Below are positions 32,333 to 45,157 of a DNA stretch of 64,000 nucleotides, one piece after another; position 1 is the stretch's first letter; each line of letters starts with the position of its first letter. The translations under genes and the position numbers were made by a program. Under the pieces are notes generated by a model. It was given only the letters and a program-made list of their open reading frames with translations, ran no database searches and had not been told where the DNA came from. Origin of the DNA: Rhynchosporium graminicola (lineage: Eukaryota > Ascomycota > Leotiomycetes > Helotiales > Ploettnerulaceae); assembly GCA_900074885.1 (NCBI GenBank), contig FJUW01000023.1, positions 186,001-250,000 on the forward strand, given 5' to 3'.

Positions 32333-34342
32333 AAGATATGGGTGTCGATTTGTAATCTTCGACTATCGAGGCTGGTAGAGTGGAGAAAATCGTCGTGAGA
32401 GCACAGAAGATCGCAGAAAGACTTCGTTCCGAATCAATATTTCGAAGTTTAAGATGTCAAGAAGCTACATAGACTACGCGTTCCCAGATCTTTCAAGGAA
32501 AAGAAAGTCAAGTCATGTCGCGCTTCTAGCTAGTAGGAAAATAAGACCAACAGTACCGACAAGTCTTGGCAAACAACGAAGCGAGCTCTGATTTCAAGCT
32601 AGACCTACAGACCTGTCTGATCACTCAACCGCAGCTTTCTAAACTCTACGTATTCAATAACTGTGCGCATTGAGTTCTATACTACAGCGTAACAACTGCG
32701 ACTCCTAGATACTCGTCGTGCCTTACTTAATTTACATTCATGTCAATAAATCAAAGCGATCCGTTGATCTTACAAAAAAGTGGCCAACTGAGTCTACAGG
32801 AACGCGGTGCGATAAATACCAATGAAGTGAATAAGACAACTTCAGAACTTCACTTATTATAGCTAGTACAGTAACATCACGAAAAGCCCTCGATATCAAT
32901 TCTAGTCAAGAAAGGATTCAAACACACGAGATTGAACTGCTGTTCAGCGTAAAAGAAACGGCCACTTAACTTTTAACCGGTATTGACAGGCAACTTAATA
33001 TGTCTTGCAGTGAGTGAAAATTTATGTGCTTGAAAGAGGGTTATGAGATAATCACCACAGCTTGTCAAAGTTAATAGGTAGTTAGTTCCACTGACCTAGG
33101 ACACTAAATAGCAGACTCTCATAATAATCGATCCTCCTATCCCAAAACCTTCACGGCAGCGGGTACTACTCACTCACCAGCCATCCATTACTTTAGATCA
33201 ACACCACACAAAAAGGCCTTAAACTCTACGTTAATCTGAAAAAATTCCCATCTCCTCCCCAATATCCTAAACTCTCTAAACTCCTGCACCTCGGATTCCA
33301 AGAACTAGGAAAAGGCATAACCCATATCTCTCTAATCCCAATCCCATCCCATCCTATCCCCCCACCTCCCCTCACCTCCCCTCACAACACAACGGCGCCC
33401 ATCAACAATCCACCCACACAGCTCCATCCTCCACCCAAAAACCCAGCCAACACTCGCATAACAAACAAAAACAAAAAACAAAAACAAAAACAACTTATAA
33501 TACACATATACACACATATACACACACACAAATCCTCCATCCACACAGCCCGCGATCCTCGAAACCAAGACGCTCTACGCTCTGAAAGCTAAACACTGCC
33601 CAAAGCTCTCTTCTCTTCTCTCCTCCCCTCCCTCTCTCTACCGAGAGGAATAGAAAAGTCTCAAAGCCAAGAACCCCTACTTAGCTAACTCCCATCACGA
33701 GGCCGACCGACTGACCGACGGACTGAATGCAAACCATACCATACCGCTTTTCCCCACTCTTGCTACTCTACTTCTTCCACAAGAACGTTGCGGAATGACC
33801 ATCTTGTTTCCCGATACGGGATCGAACAGAGAAGAGACACGGATATTGGTACGTATGTATGTATGTATGCTGCTCAGAAAGCCACGCGTGAAATTTAGGA
33901 TGACAAAGCGAGTAAAGCAAGCAAGCAGATGTGCCCAACGGGATATGAGTAGGGCCTAGATTCGAAAACCCGCAAACCCAGGTACCGCAATGCCTGCCAC
34001 CGAAAATGCTCCTCTCAATGGAAGGGTTCTACGCCTCGCTACCTCTCTAACGAGCCTTACAATTGTACACTTCCCTCCAAAAGAGATCTCTAAATGACCG
34101 ACCCGACACGGCTCCGCCAGTGATGAACAGCGAGGGTAAGCAAAATCAAGTCTTGCGAAGTGAGGTTAGCATATTGATATCCAAGTATGTACTCCAAATC
34201 CACTTTCTGTCCTCATCACACACATGCATGCCTACAAAGCGCGTCGTCTAAACCACCCTCCTGAGATCTCAGAGCCCGTGATACTCTTTCTCGGTCTCTT
34301 CCTCTCTCTACATCGGTCTACACCCAGCAGATCTAAGCTTGC
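32333..34342. other. non-coding region with simple repeats
   Basis: 2 kb without a supportable gene. It includes AC-rich simple sequence (33461-33492 AAAAAC-type, 33501-33532 CACATA-type) and a GTAT tetranucleotide repeat (33851-33869). A 13-base copy of the foldback-element flank (CTATCGAGGCTGG) sits at 32363-32375. Confidence 0.5.
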
Positions 34343-36068
34343 CTAAGCACCAGTGATATTACTCTCATTTAACTCCCACCTATCCTCCTGCAATGCCTTC
34401 AGCACTTCTCTCCCCTCATCCGTCAATTCCGGCTTCCCAAGGGGCGTGGTAGCACCAACGAAGAACCTCGGCGTCCACACCTTCCCTGCTTCTTCTCTCG
34501 CTTTGGCTTTTTCTCGCTGTCGCTCTTCAATTTCTGTCTTGAGAACTGTAGCGCGCGAATATTGGCGCGCAGTGATGGCTTCGGTTACCGAGGACCAGAA
34601 GCGGAGGGATTCGTTGGGGAGTTGGGCTGTAGTTGGGGGAAGAACTTTGGGTGCTACGGATAGGGGGGCGAGGTCTATCAGGAGGGTTTGTGCGTCCTGA
34701 ATGCCAATTAGTCCATTGCTATACACGAAATCCTTTCTCAAGGATATGGGGCCAGGGGTAACAGAAATGAAAAAAAGAAGCATACCCCCTTCGCTCCGAG
34801 GGAGAAGTAAATCCTTTCTTTCCAGTTCCCCGATATCCGGGCGAGGATATCTTTGTCCGATACATCTTTTATTCTCATTTTTTTGTCGTTATCAGGATCG
34901 TAGCGGAATACAACACCCTCGACCTTATTCTGAGTCTTCCCGAGCCAGCCTTCTTCCGTATAGTGTAGAATCGTCTTTATCTTCGTCTGTGGACAAGTGA
35001 TAAAACATGAATCACCAGCAGTCACACTTAGACTTCCTCGCAGCAAGCCACCCAGGTGAGCAGCAGGATGCGTAAGCTGATATTGCTCGTTATCTCGCTT
35101 CGATAGAGTGATGAATATGCCCAAGTTGTGCTCTCCAGGAGTGACTTTTATGCTTGTGCCTGTGAACTTTGCGGAGATCTGATCGAATCCTCGAGCTGTG
35201 AGGCCTTTCTCGGGACAGTCTACGAAGAAGGCTGAAACGGGAGGGTGGTGTGATGTCTGTTCTGTAAGGTACGAGACCTTGACAACACGACCGCTCTTTT
35301 CTACAGCTGTTGCATCGGTAGGTAAGGAAAGGTTCGGCGAGATTGTGGCTGCCTTTTTCGATTTGATAGAGGATGCTGCACTCCCGGCCGCGGACTGCAT
35401 TTTACTTGCTGTGATGGCTGGAGCAGTATCCTGGACTTCCCAGTTACACTACGCCCTGATCAGCAACCCAGCCCCGTTTCTAGCAATATATTCAAACCTA
35501 CTCGAAAGAATTCGCCCAGCGTCGAATTGTATGGCTTGCATGGTTTTCCCTTGACATATTTCAAGTCTTTGGTAAACCAAAAGCGCAGTACCTCCAGCAT
35601 CCTATCGAAGGCATCTTCGGAATCTCCAATGGCCACAAAAGTATTCGGCTGGTCGAGGTAGTTCCAATACTCGAGATTGGGCGTCGGCTCTAGTAGTTGG
35701 GCTGGCAATGAGAAGCGCACCGAGGCAATATCTGCGACTCCAATGAATCTGTAGACAAGACGTTACATTAGCAGAGCCCCTTCATTGTATACGGAGCCAG
35801 CTCCGAAGCCTCGGAATGTGTTGACAACACACTAACGAGCAAATTTGACAGGAAGCCCGGCCCGGGCTATAACGGCGAAGGAAAGCAAGCCCCCTCTTGA
35901 GTTTTGATCTTACTTTCTCAATATACCCATGAACATGCGCAGCTTCGAACTATCGTCAGGGGGCTTCTCTGCCGTGGCCAAGGCATTATGTGCAGGTGTG
36001 TCGGAAGAGGAGGACGGGGCGGTCGAAGAGGGGGATGGCTCGTAGGAACCTGAAGATGCCGAAGCCAT
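34343..36068 (-). CDS. oxysterol-binding protein-related protein (Kes1/Osh4-like)
   Basis: Four exons, 36068-35914, 35748-35502, 35448-34786, 34696-34343, phases agree, 472 residues. After a Ser/Pro-rich N-terminus (residues 1-35) come FIGVADIASVRFSLPAQLLEP, KPYNSTLGEFFR joined across intron 2 to CNWEV, the family signature EQTSHHPPVSAFF, then NKVEGVVFRYD and the C-terminal ARQYSRATVLKTEIEERQRE and WTPRFFV. It lacks PH, ankyrin or FFAT regions, so it belongs to the short Kes1/Osh4 type that exchanges sterol for PI4P between membranes, mainly at the Golgi. The Ser-rich N-terminal tail is longer than in yeast Kes1. Start at 36068 is the only ATG before the lid region. Confidence 0.9.
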
Positions 36069-39000
36069 TATAATATAAAATATGATTTAAGGACTGAGAG
36101 TGTATGCAGTATTTGGACGCAAATGTCGAGATGTGGTCGTCGAAGTAGTGGGGAATGTATTGGTGTTTCTCGATTCTCGAAGTCTAAGGCCTGGTGACGT
36201 TTTGAGAGGCGCTTGCGTTGCGATAAGGGAGGGAGATAGCGGCCCGTTTAGCGACTCTTGTCACCAAAAGAGCCAAACAGCCGCGCAAACGAGAAGCGAA
36301 TTCAAGGAATAACTCGAAACTTATCAAGAAAGAACAGAGAGAATTTGCATGATATCAAGTGCTGTAGTCTGTAGCTTGAGGTGTCTTAATCTGATTTTAA
36401 ACTGTGGTCTGAAGACGCCGTTCATCGTTCCTGATACCATCAAATGACTCGAATCATGAAGCTCCCCCGAAGTCGTTTTAGCGAATCAATGCACCACGGG
36501 ACTGAGCTCTCTGTTTCGAACCGCTGGTCAAATGACCACAGCGCCTTGGGTTACCATTTCAGTACCGAAAGAGATGGGCAGAGGACTTCGACAGCCAGCT
36601 TGAAGCTCTTCTTGAGTGTCTTACGCAAATTACTGTAATACCGCTACTTCGATTCACAAAAGCTAGGTACACACCATCCCTACGCTGCTGCATTTCACAC
36701 GGCAGGGGTCGCGCGAATGTGGTAATGCCAAGCACGGTTGATTCTTGAGAGTAACTCAATCGAATAAGTGATCTGTTGGGTTTATAGGATATACCTCTAA
36801 CATTTCCCCTGACATGTTCGGAGTCGTGACCATTCCTATCTGTCTAGTCAGCGTCGCGTCAAGATGGAGTTTTCCGAAATAATCGTCGTTGAAAAGCTAT
36901 CAATCTCGAAGCAAAACAAATAAAAATCTCCAATTCTCCATCCGCCTAGTGACACGAGCACACAGCGAGCAGATGCCAACCATCCCAATCACGGACGAAG
37001 AAACATAACAATCCGTAGAATCCCATCAAGAAAAGCCAACACCAATAATTGACATATAGACAGGGAAACACCATTGACTCTTCATTCATATCACCAAACG
37101 AAGCAAGACCACCGATACTCGAGGAAACCTCCATCGGAGAATACTGGTGCTATGACCCACCCGTTTTCCGAGTCGTCGGGCACACCTCTATCAGACTGTC
37201 GGGGCTTGACCCCCATCATGCTGTTATAGCGAAAAGCGTGGCTCGAAACGGCATATAACCCTATTGCCATCTCGGCTTCATTCCTGTATACGGTAGAGTT
37301 GCGACGAATGGGGTGAACGGGCCTTCTTACCTTGCAGTGTAATATGCTTTGCGGAGAGAATATGCTTTATACGCTCAGTAGCGGTGCTGCTAGTCGTGTG
37401 TCTTATTTTCAAGTATGTATTGAGAGTCGAGGCGTGAATTTGAATTTAGCTTTACATACGTACCCTGGGGAAAGAGGAGGAGATTCGACGTTCGTGCCGT
37501 GTTTCGTCCGCCCTCCGGCAGGTGGGTGGTCCTATCTTGGGAGCCGGAAGATGGAGGAAATTGCCGTGAACTTCGATGTTGAGCTGGACGAGGTTCATGG
37601 GAACCGACGATTATCCTAGCTGGGTAGTATGGATAGGGCATCGTCCACTCGGAAAGAACGGCAGACCAGAGCTTCCAGCAACGTTCCACTTCTAGCGCAG
37701 AACAAATGAGGAATCACTGCCTTCCACTCGATGGATACGCATACTTCTACTATGTAAGGAACTTGGCGACAGGGACCCCTCATGATATGACATCGATGAA
37801 TATATTACTGCGAAAAACCTTACAGTCGCTACAATGACGTAGTTGGCCGGCCCCGACGAATATACTTTGTAGTTTTGAGCCATTTCTCCTCTCCTCGGAA
37901 GATCGGTTCTCAATTGAGTTTCGGTGCAGATCTAGGGGTCTCGCAGATATAATAAGAAGCACATGGTCCGGGCCTCAGGATTTAGAATTCCAATAGTCAG
38001 CGGAAGCAGAGGTGGGGCTGTGTATTATACTTTTTTCTTTCTGGAGAAATAGTCGATAACGAAGTAGACATGTCATCTTTTACTTTATTCGTCAAAACTC
38101 TCTCGTGATCGTGGCAAGAGTTGTGTAAGCTTTACAAAGTAGAACATACGAAGTAGCACGGAACGTGACAGATACCTAACTGGGCCTGACAGCGGCCGAC
38201 TAGCTTGAGCCTCGTCGACCAACGACATTAGAGGGAAAGGGCAGAACCGGAGATGGTTCCCTGACGGGCATAAAGGGCAAAGCGAGCCGAGATAGCATGA
38301 TAATGACGTATGCGAGCATTTTTGTGCATGGCTTCGGCGCCAATTGAGACTCGGATGTTTGAGCTACCCCTGTCAAGGATTGGGTGGATGCCACCTAGGT
38401 ACTCCATAGAGCGGCCTGTGGCTGGAATCTGCTGTCCGCACAGCTCAGCACGGCGGAAACAGCGCCGGACGAGAAATACGCTGCAAGTAACGAGGGCAAG
38501 GGGTGGGCTGCTGTGATTTTTTTTATTGGTTTATTTTTAAAGATATACTGAGAGTCATGAAATCTGGAAACGGAATCGAAGAACGATAGCAGATATCAAT
38601 CAATAAATTGTATCCGCGCGGAGGTAATTGTGGCTCTTAGAGTTTGAGGAGACAAGATGAGCTGAGCTTGAGGCTTGAGCTTCCCCATACTTCGAGGTCT
38701 GGAGCTTCATCGAACATCGAACCACTTGGCGATCAGGCGAGGCTCCTGTAAAACGAAGTAATGGGGACCCTCATAGTACCACAATCTCAGGCATACGAAG
38801 TGTTGTTTCTGAATGTTTCAGGCTATGTATGCACTGCTAGTCTGTCCTCCAGATGGCAGATTGACTGCCCTTTTTCAGGGTGTACTCTGCAGGTCCGGCT
38901 CTCGAATTCGTGCATCTGCAGGCCATGGTACAGTGAGTGGTATTTGTAGCAGGGCAAACAGGGTGCGGTAAGACAGTACCACGGTACTTGAAGATTGGGA

Positions 39001-42000
39001 AGGCCAGAATGCCCGCTCGAGATATTGCATCCGAGATTCTTTTCACGGCCTCAAGGTACCAATAGGGAGGGAGGGTACCAATCAATTTTCAAAATGAAGC
39101 CACAGCTCGAAACACCTCCTGTAAATCGCAGAAACAAAAAAAGCAACAGGTAAATGACGCCGGTGGCATGCGTCTGTGACATTCTGCTATAGGCCCCTGT
39201 CGAGCGCGCAAAGAGTAGGAGAGAACTATTCTCATGGGCCTCTCAGAGCCATCTCAGATGCGATGCTTCTGAGATGCACTCTTGCGTCAGTCAGGGCACA
39301 ATTCAAGCAAACAAGAGGAATCGCATCGAGGGGTTGATTATCTCTCACCCACGTCGCAGATGTGCGTAGCTTTTCCATCATCCCCATACTTCAACTCACT
39401 CGCATCTTGAGAGCTCCGAGTCTACAAGTCCTTTGATCATGCAGCTGACGATTTGCTTGCGTGCCTGCGTGCATATCGTTGTGCTGTCTAGTCGGTCACC
39501 TGCTCACCAGCCATCCGTCCTAATGCAGGTCTTCCTCCACGGTCAACGAGTCGTGACGCTGCATCCTCCAACCATGGCAAAAGAGTAATTAAGGTAAACA
39601 AAAGACGCACAAAAGCGGTGACATCTGTTGCATAAAGAATCTGGGATTGTCCTTGACAGAATTCGGCTAAAAGTGATTGCGATAATGCTTATAATGATAT
39701 TGATAATCTTGATGGGGGTCTGAGTTTGAGATTTGAGGAAGGAGAGGAAGGTCGCTGCCGAAGTGCCCCGCTAACGGATTGTGCTGTGGCTGAGGGGCTG
39801 TTATGGAAATGGGCATTTTCAACCACCCAGGAGGGGATCAAGCTCAGAGGTTTCTAACCGAAACCTCGGAGTCTCTGACGAAGGATGTTGTGGAAAGGAA
39901 ATGTCCATGTCACCGACAAGATGGAACCGAAGTGCAAACCTCGGGAGTGTGCACGTTCTTGTAGACTGTGATTTGTCTATACTGGAAATAAAGCAGCCCA
40001 GTGATTGAACTAGACCCGTCGACCCAAGTTTCACCGACCAGCCACGTATCGACGCCACATCTAGTTGTCATTTGGGAAATGATCAACGGGACGGGAAAAA
40101 AAAAGGATTTCTGCAGAAGTGATGGCGGTGTGGCTTGACTGTTGATAGTGACCACTTCAAGATAGTTCAAATTGTCAGCTGAAAACCAGAGGCTAGAGCT
40201 TGTCGAATGCGACTCGTCGTCAATAATGATTCATTGTCCCGTGGCGCGTAGCGAATGGAACGGCGGATTTCTCACTGAAAAATTGTGGTTTCTGCTGAGG
40301 CATACTCGTAATGGGATTTATAATCTCGATGAAGCCCGAAGCGAGAGGTCGTAGCTTGCACAGCCACAGTTGTAGAAAAATGCAACATCGTCAAGTGTGA
40401 CAGTATATTCCACTTTTGTATCGCACCAGACCAACGCCCTGCAGATTCCGTCGAGCCAGGCCAAGCACAGCGTTCCTGATCGACGGAAACTTCACCTGGT
40501 TACAGATGCCGCGTGGCCCTCCTCAGACTGACGATAGAGTTGCGGAACGGTTATGGGGTCAGATTGGTTTCGTTCGTTCACGAAGCCTTGGATCTAGAGC
40601 ACCTGTGGCTAAGCTTCCCGTCTTGTGGCTGGTGGAGATTAGGAGATCTTGGCAGTGCTTGGAGAACGTTTGGCCCAAAAGCAGACTTCCCTTAAAGCGT
40701 CAACCGAAGACCAACAGCTGGCACACGCGGCATTCTATGGGATCGACCGCATGCACGTCTCGGTATCAGAACACAGAGACATCTCGGCCCAACGATGATA
40801 TGATCGGCAAACAGAGGCATCAGATGATGTGACAGCGAGTGCGAGATTCTGTCACTGTCATGCATCATCCTTCCTGGACGGTACGCTAGTCCTAGAGACC
40901 AAGATGTACCGATACCAATTCTGCGCGAAGCATGGACGAAACACGAAACAAAGGCTGGCCGGAAGATGCGCCGGCAGAAGTCAACCCTTATCATTTTGCC
41001 GGCATCCTAAACATTCTAGCGCGAATACAGGGAGCAAAGAAGCATAAACTCCCAAATTTCCTGGCCGCCGAGGATGACATCTCGTCCAGGTGTCCACCAA
41101 GCAATTCGTTTGTTCTACCGCAAACATGGCATGAAAGAAACCCCAGTTCGGAAGCTGTAAGGGGAAATTTTGATTCGAGAAATTTCCTTATCGAGAAGAG
41201 GAGCTTATGCAAATGATCATGCTTGATATCCGCCTCCGCTCTGCGCTTGGCTCATGATTTAGGAAGGATTCAGCATTTTCTCCGAACAAATGGATGGTAC
41301 TTGCTGGGTAATCCTGGAGCTCAAGGAGATTTGATCCAGGGATTATGGACCCTTTGTGAAGACCGTTCAGCAAGTGAGATGTCGAGAAAGACCATTTCTG
41401 CAATGGGCTAGTAGCTCCCAGGCGAATGGCTTCGGTCAATATTGGCGCCTCATTTCCGAAGCATCTGTGCTATTGATCGTGGTAAGTGTAGCGCTCAAGC
41501 TAGCATGAGCCTTCCTTCACAGATGTGGAAAGACCGTTGGTTTCCCTCTCGCTTCCTCGCTCGACCCTGACTAATCTTGCTCGATCGCTGTGGCTAGTGC
41601 CTTTTTTGGCTGTCACGATCGCCGTGAGCCACAACCATCGAACCGAGCGAACGTTGTTCTTTGGGGGTGGCTTACGTTGATACTGTGGCTGTGCTCTGAA
41701 GATCAGAAGGTCCAGCCAATTTAATCTTTTCTACTACCTCAGGGTGCGTGTGGATGAGATGAGAAGAGATCATTGAGCGCATTATTTCGGATGCATGCAA
41801 GCTGATCAGGGGCGGAAAGCACAAAGCAAATAACGCTGCCAAACCCTTGGGACGTTGTCCCTCCCACAGATACTCGTGCAACAGGATACGTGATGAGAGG
41901 GGTTCCTGGGTGGTAGAGCAGTTGCAGTGCAGTCAGTTCAGAAGTTGAGTTAGCGCACACGGGAAGCAGATTAGGCGAGCAGAGCTTGGGACCACTGACC

Positions 42001-43376
42001 AGACCAGCTTCGAGTCCACCCATAAGGTTTTAATGTCACACGGCGGACATGCGGAAATGACAGGCATATAGGGACGAGGGCGGTGGTGTTTGATGCTGGG
42101 AGGGATTAAGGGATTATCGCCGGGCCTGGACTGGATGGTAGAGGACGAGGGGGAGCAGAGAACGAAACCTCCTGAGAGGGGAACTGGATTATGGGGAGGG
42201 TGCAGGAACCGCAAATGGGATATCTAAGTTGAACTCTAAATCAAATATCCCCTCTAGGGCTGGCCAATGGGCGATGCGGACTGGCATTTAGCTTTCGGAT
42301 TCTCGTGGTGTCAGTAGTAATGATAACCTTTTTCGAGCGGGGAGCTCTCCCCGCATTGCCGCCTCGGACCAGCTACACGAGGTGCGGAAGTTCGTGCTGT
42401 ACAGTCAGGCAACGAGGGGGAGGGGGCTCCGAAAGGTAATTAGATAAAGTCCCTGTAAAGCTAATGGAGTATCAAGCCACTGCACGAAAGAAAGATAAGG
42501 CGAAAAGGAAGGAGGGGGAGAGAGAGGAATCAAGAAGTTCAACGGTGAATGAGAGATGTTGAACTGGCCCTACCCGTAGATTATTGAAACGAAACGCGTT
42601 GTGCCAGGCAGGACTCAGGTATCAAGCCGTGACGCGGCTGCTACTGTACCCAAAGTACGTACCTACCTATACGCAGGCAGGTAGGTAGGTACGGGGGATG
42701 GGAGTGGTGAGCTATAGCTAGGTACCTCAATAGGAACGCGGCCGGCATGGCTTGATGCGGATTCAGAGTAAGAGTAAGAGTAAGAGTAAGAGTAAGAGTA
42801 AGAGTAAGAGTATCTATCCATCTGTCTGTCTTCCATCCCTTCCCTTCCATCCCGCTCTCTACGAAGATTCTCCATAATTGTCGCTGGCGTCCCGTCTGTC
42901 ATGCATGATAGGTGCTCTCGTCTCTGAAATAGACGGAGTGTAAGGTACCTAGGTAGGATCTTACTTTCGATGTTCATGCTCTTTTCGTTCCTCTAGATCG
43001 AGCGCGCTGTCTCTTCCTCTCTCGGGCTTTGCCGTCGCACGCCCACGCCCACGCCCACGCCCATGATGATCGCATCCTCCCAAAAACATTCATTCATTCT
43101 AATGCATCCATCCATCCATCCATCCATCCATCCATCCCCTTTCTAGGTAATCTCCCCCTTGATCGCTTTCGCTTTCGCTTCGCTTCGCTTCTACGAATTA
43201 CTGTAATGGGACGCTTAGGTTGTCCTCCGCGATCCCGTCTCCATTTCCTTCTTCCTTCTTTCATGAGCCCCAGCGAGCCAGCCTATCACCCAAGTTGGAG
43301 GAGTCACCAGCCACTCTTTCCTGCTGGCATGCTTGCACAGCCCCATCTCTCGCTTCCGTGCTTTCCAACACCCCTG

Positions 43377-43407
<31 letters not shown>

Positions 43408-45157
43408 GCTGCTGCTTGATCTGCTTGGCAGCAGTCCAGTCTCTGCTTCAAGATCAATGGGTGAGTTAGTTGAGTGGCTCGAGTGGCTCACCCGAGTGGA
43501 GTCAGTGAGAGGTGGGTGTGGTGGTGTGGCTCAGTTTTCAGGGGTCTCTCTTCCCTGCCCAGCCCAGCCCGACAGCGGCGCTGCTTTAAGTCAGACTAAC
43601 CAGGTAGACGCTACGCTTTCCTCCATCATCCGTCCAACCATCCCATCCAACTCGATGTCAGTCACGCTGTCAATCAGTCGCGTCAGTCGCATCAACCGAG
43701 TCACCCCCTTCATCGTACCATACTGCACCGCACCGCACCTCACCTCACCTCACCTTACTCGCCTCATCCACGATCTCCAGATCTACCTCGACCAGCAGCA
43801 ATATAGTTAGTTCCCAATCGATCCAATTTTGATGTTGATCGAAACCTTTCTTCTGCCCTGCTGTCGGTGACTGGCTGGCTGGCTGGCTGGCTGGCTGCCT
43901 ACCTACCTACCTACCTACCTACCTACCTAACAGCTAGCTAATCTATCTATCTATCTATCTTACCTATACTACTCGCGGGATCCATTACGCCACGCCGTGC
44001 CTGTCTGTGGAGGACCCACCTGAGCGAGCTAAAAAAAAAAAAAAAGTAACACTGCGGTGGACTCCTTCCTCCAGCGTAGCTCGAGTTTTCCCGAAGTGCA
44101 GCCTGGCTGGGCCTAGTCTACCTACCTTACCCTAGCTGCTCCGCTCTCAATTCGTCTGCCAGCCTGGTCTCTCATCCTCTCGTCCTCTCGTCCTCTCATC
44201 CCAGCATGTCAAGTGGCTCCACTAAGGAGTAGGTACTAGGTACTAGGTACTAGGTACCTAGCGACTCCACTTCTCAGAGGACCCTTTATCGCCCAAACCC
44301 AAACCCAAACTCAATATCTTCGTTCCCCTTCCTGAATGCGTAATCTCTATTTCCCATCCCATCCCATCCCATCCCTACCGCATCGTCTCGAGCTCCCCTC
44401 TCTCGCTGCGCGCCACTACAAGGAATCCCTGGCTGGTCTATAGCATAGCACTCCAGCAACTCCAGCACTTCATCCCAGCAAACAACAGCCGTGCGTGTGT
44501 GTGTGCGCCCAGGCGCCTGTCTTTTGCCCCGAGCGAGCTGGGTGCGGTACGGTACGGTACTATACTATACTACTATACCCTACTACCCTACCTACCTACT
44601 AAACAATCCTCGATCCTCCTCACCACTACCACCTCCCTCCTCTCTTTCGCAGCCACATCACATCAGATCAGTATCCACCTTTCAAAACTTCGATCGCCTC
44701 TTTTCCATCTCCATTTTTATCTTACTTTATTTATATGTGATGGACCCCCATGTCCTCGTCTCCAACGGTCCGTAGTGGAAAGTGGAATTCGCCGTCATTC
44801 GATCAACACACTGACTGACTGACTGCACTGTCTCTCATCTCTATCTGTCTCACTCATATAACATCAGCCTCCTCCACTACCACCCGTCCCTCGTCCCACT
44901 TGACAGACTGAAGTGTCACAACTCACGCTCGCTACTACTACAACGCTACTCGACTACTTCACTCTTCTTCAGTAACCTTCGACTGCTAGTAACCTAACTC
45001 GCCTCTATCTGTTCAACACCAAGCGTTCCATGCACCAGACCGACGCTACAAATCTACTGCTCGACTCCTCCCTTCACTACTTGTAGAGTTATCCGCCTCG
45101 ACTTTCGACTTTGGACATAGATGAGGAGCTCTATAAGCGCTCTTCCCTCATCTCCAG
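36069..45157. other. about 9.1 kb of gene-free, repeat-punctuated DNA upstream of the grainyhead gene
   Basis: No open frame here has a recognisable domain, sensible composition and plausible splice sites. Those of any length from 42.6 kb on are produced by simple repeats (see the microsatellite entry). The final 1-2 kb, CT-rich and ending just before ATG 45158, looks like a long leader and promoter. I cannot exclude non-coding transcripts or small genes with many introns. Confidence 0.5.
42765..44600. repeat. microsatellite cluster upstream of the grainyhead gene
   Basis: Simple repeats: eight exact AGAGTA units (42765-42812); four CACGCC units (43038-43061); ATCC tetramers (43105-43137); interrupted CTG triplets (43378-43416); GGCT tetramers (43872-43896) running into CTAC tetramers (43899-43928); an ATCT run (about 43943-43959); 15 A (44031-44045); GGTACTA heptamers (44230-44261); CCCAT pentamers (44352-44376). 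Most open frames in this zone are these repeats read as protein. Confidence 0.85.

Noticed and set aside
40416..40832. 138-residue open frame
   Set aside because: No recognisable motif, random-looking composition, overlapping frame on the same strand.
42765..42812. AGAGTA array as a telomeric repeat
   Set aside because: Unit is not TTAGGG and the array is only eight copies with genes on both sides.
42641..42977. Minus-strand frames coding a Ser-Tyr repeat or a Thr-Leu repeat
   Set aside because: They are just the AGAGTA hexamer microsatellite translated.
43029..43810. Reading frames of 146 and 196 residues with Leu or Cys runs
   Set aside because: Generated by CACGCC, ATCC and CTG repeats; no sensible composition.
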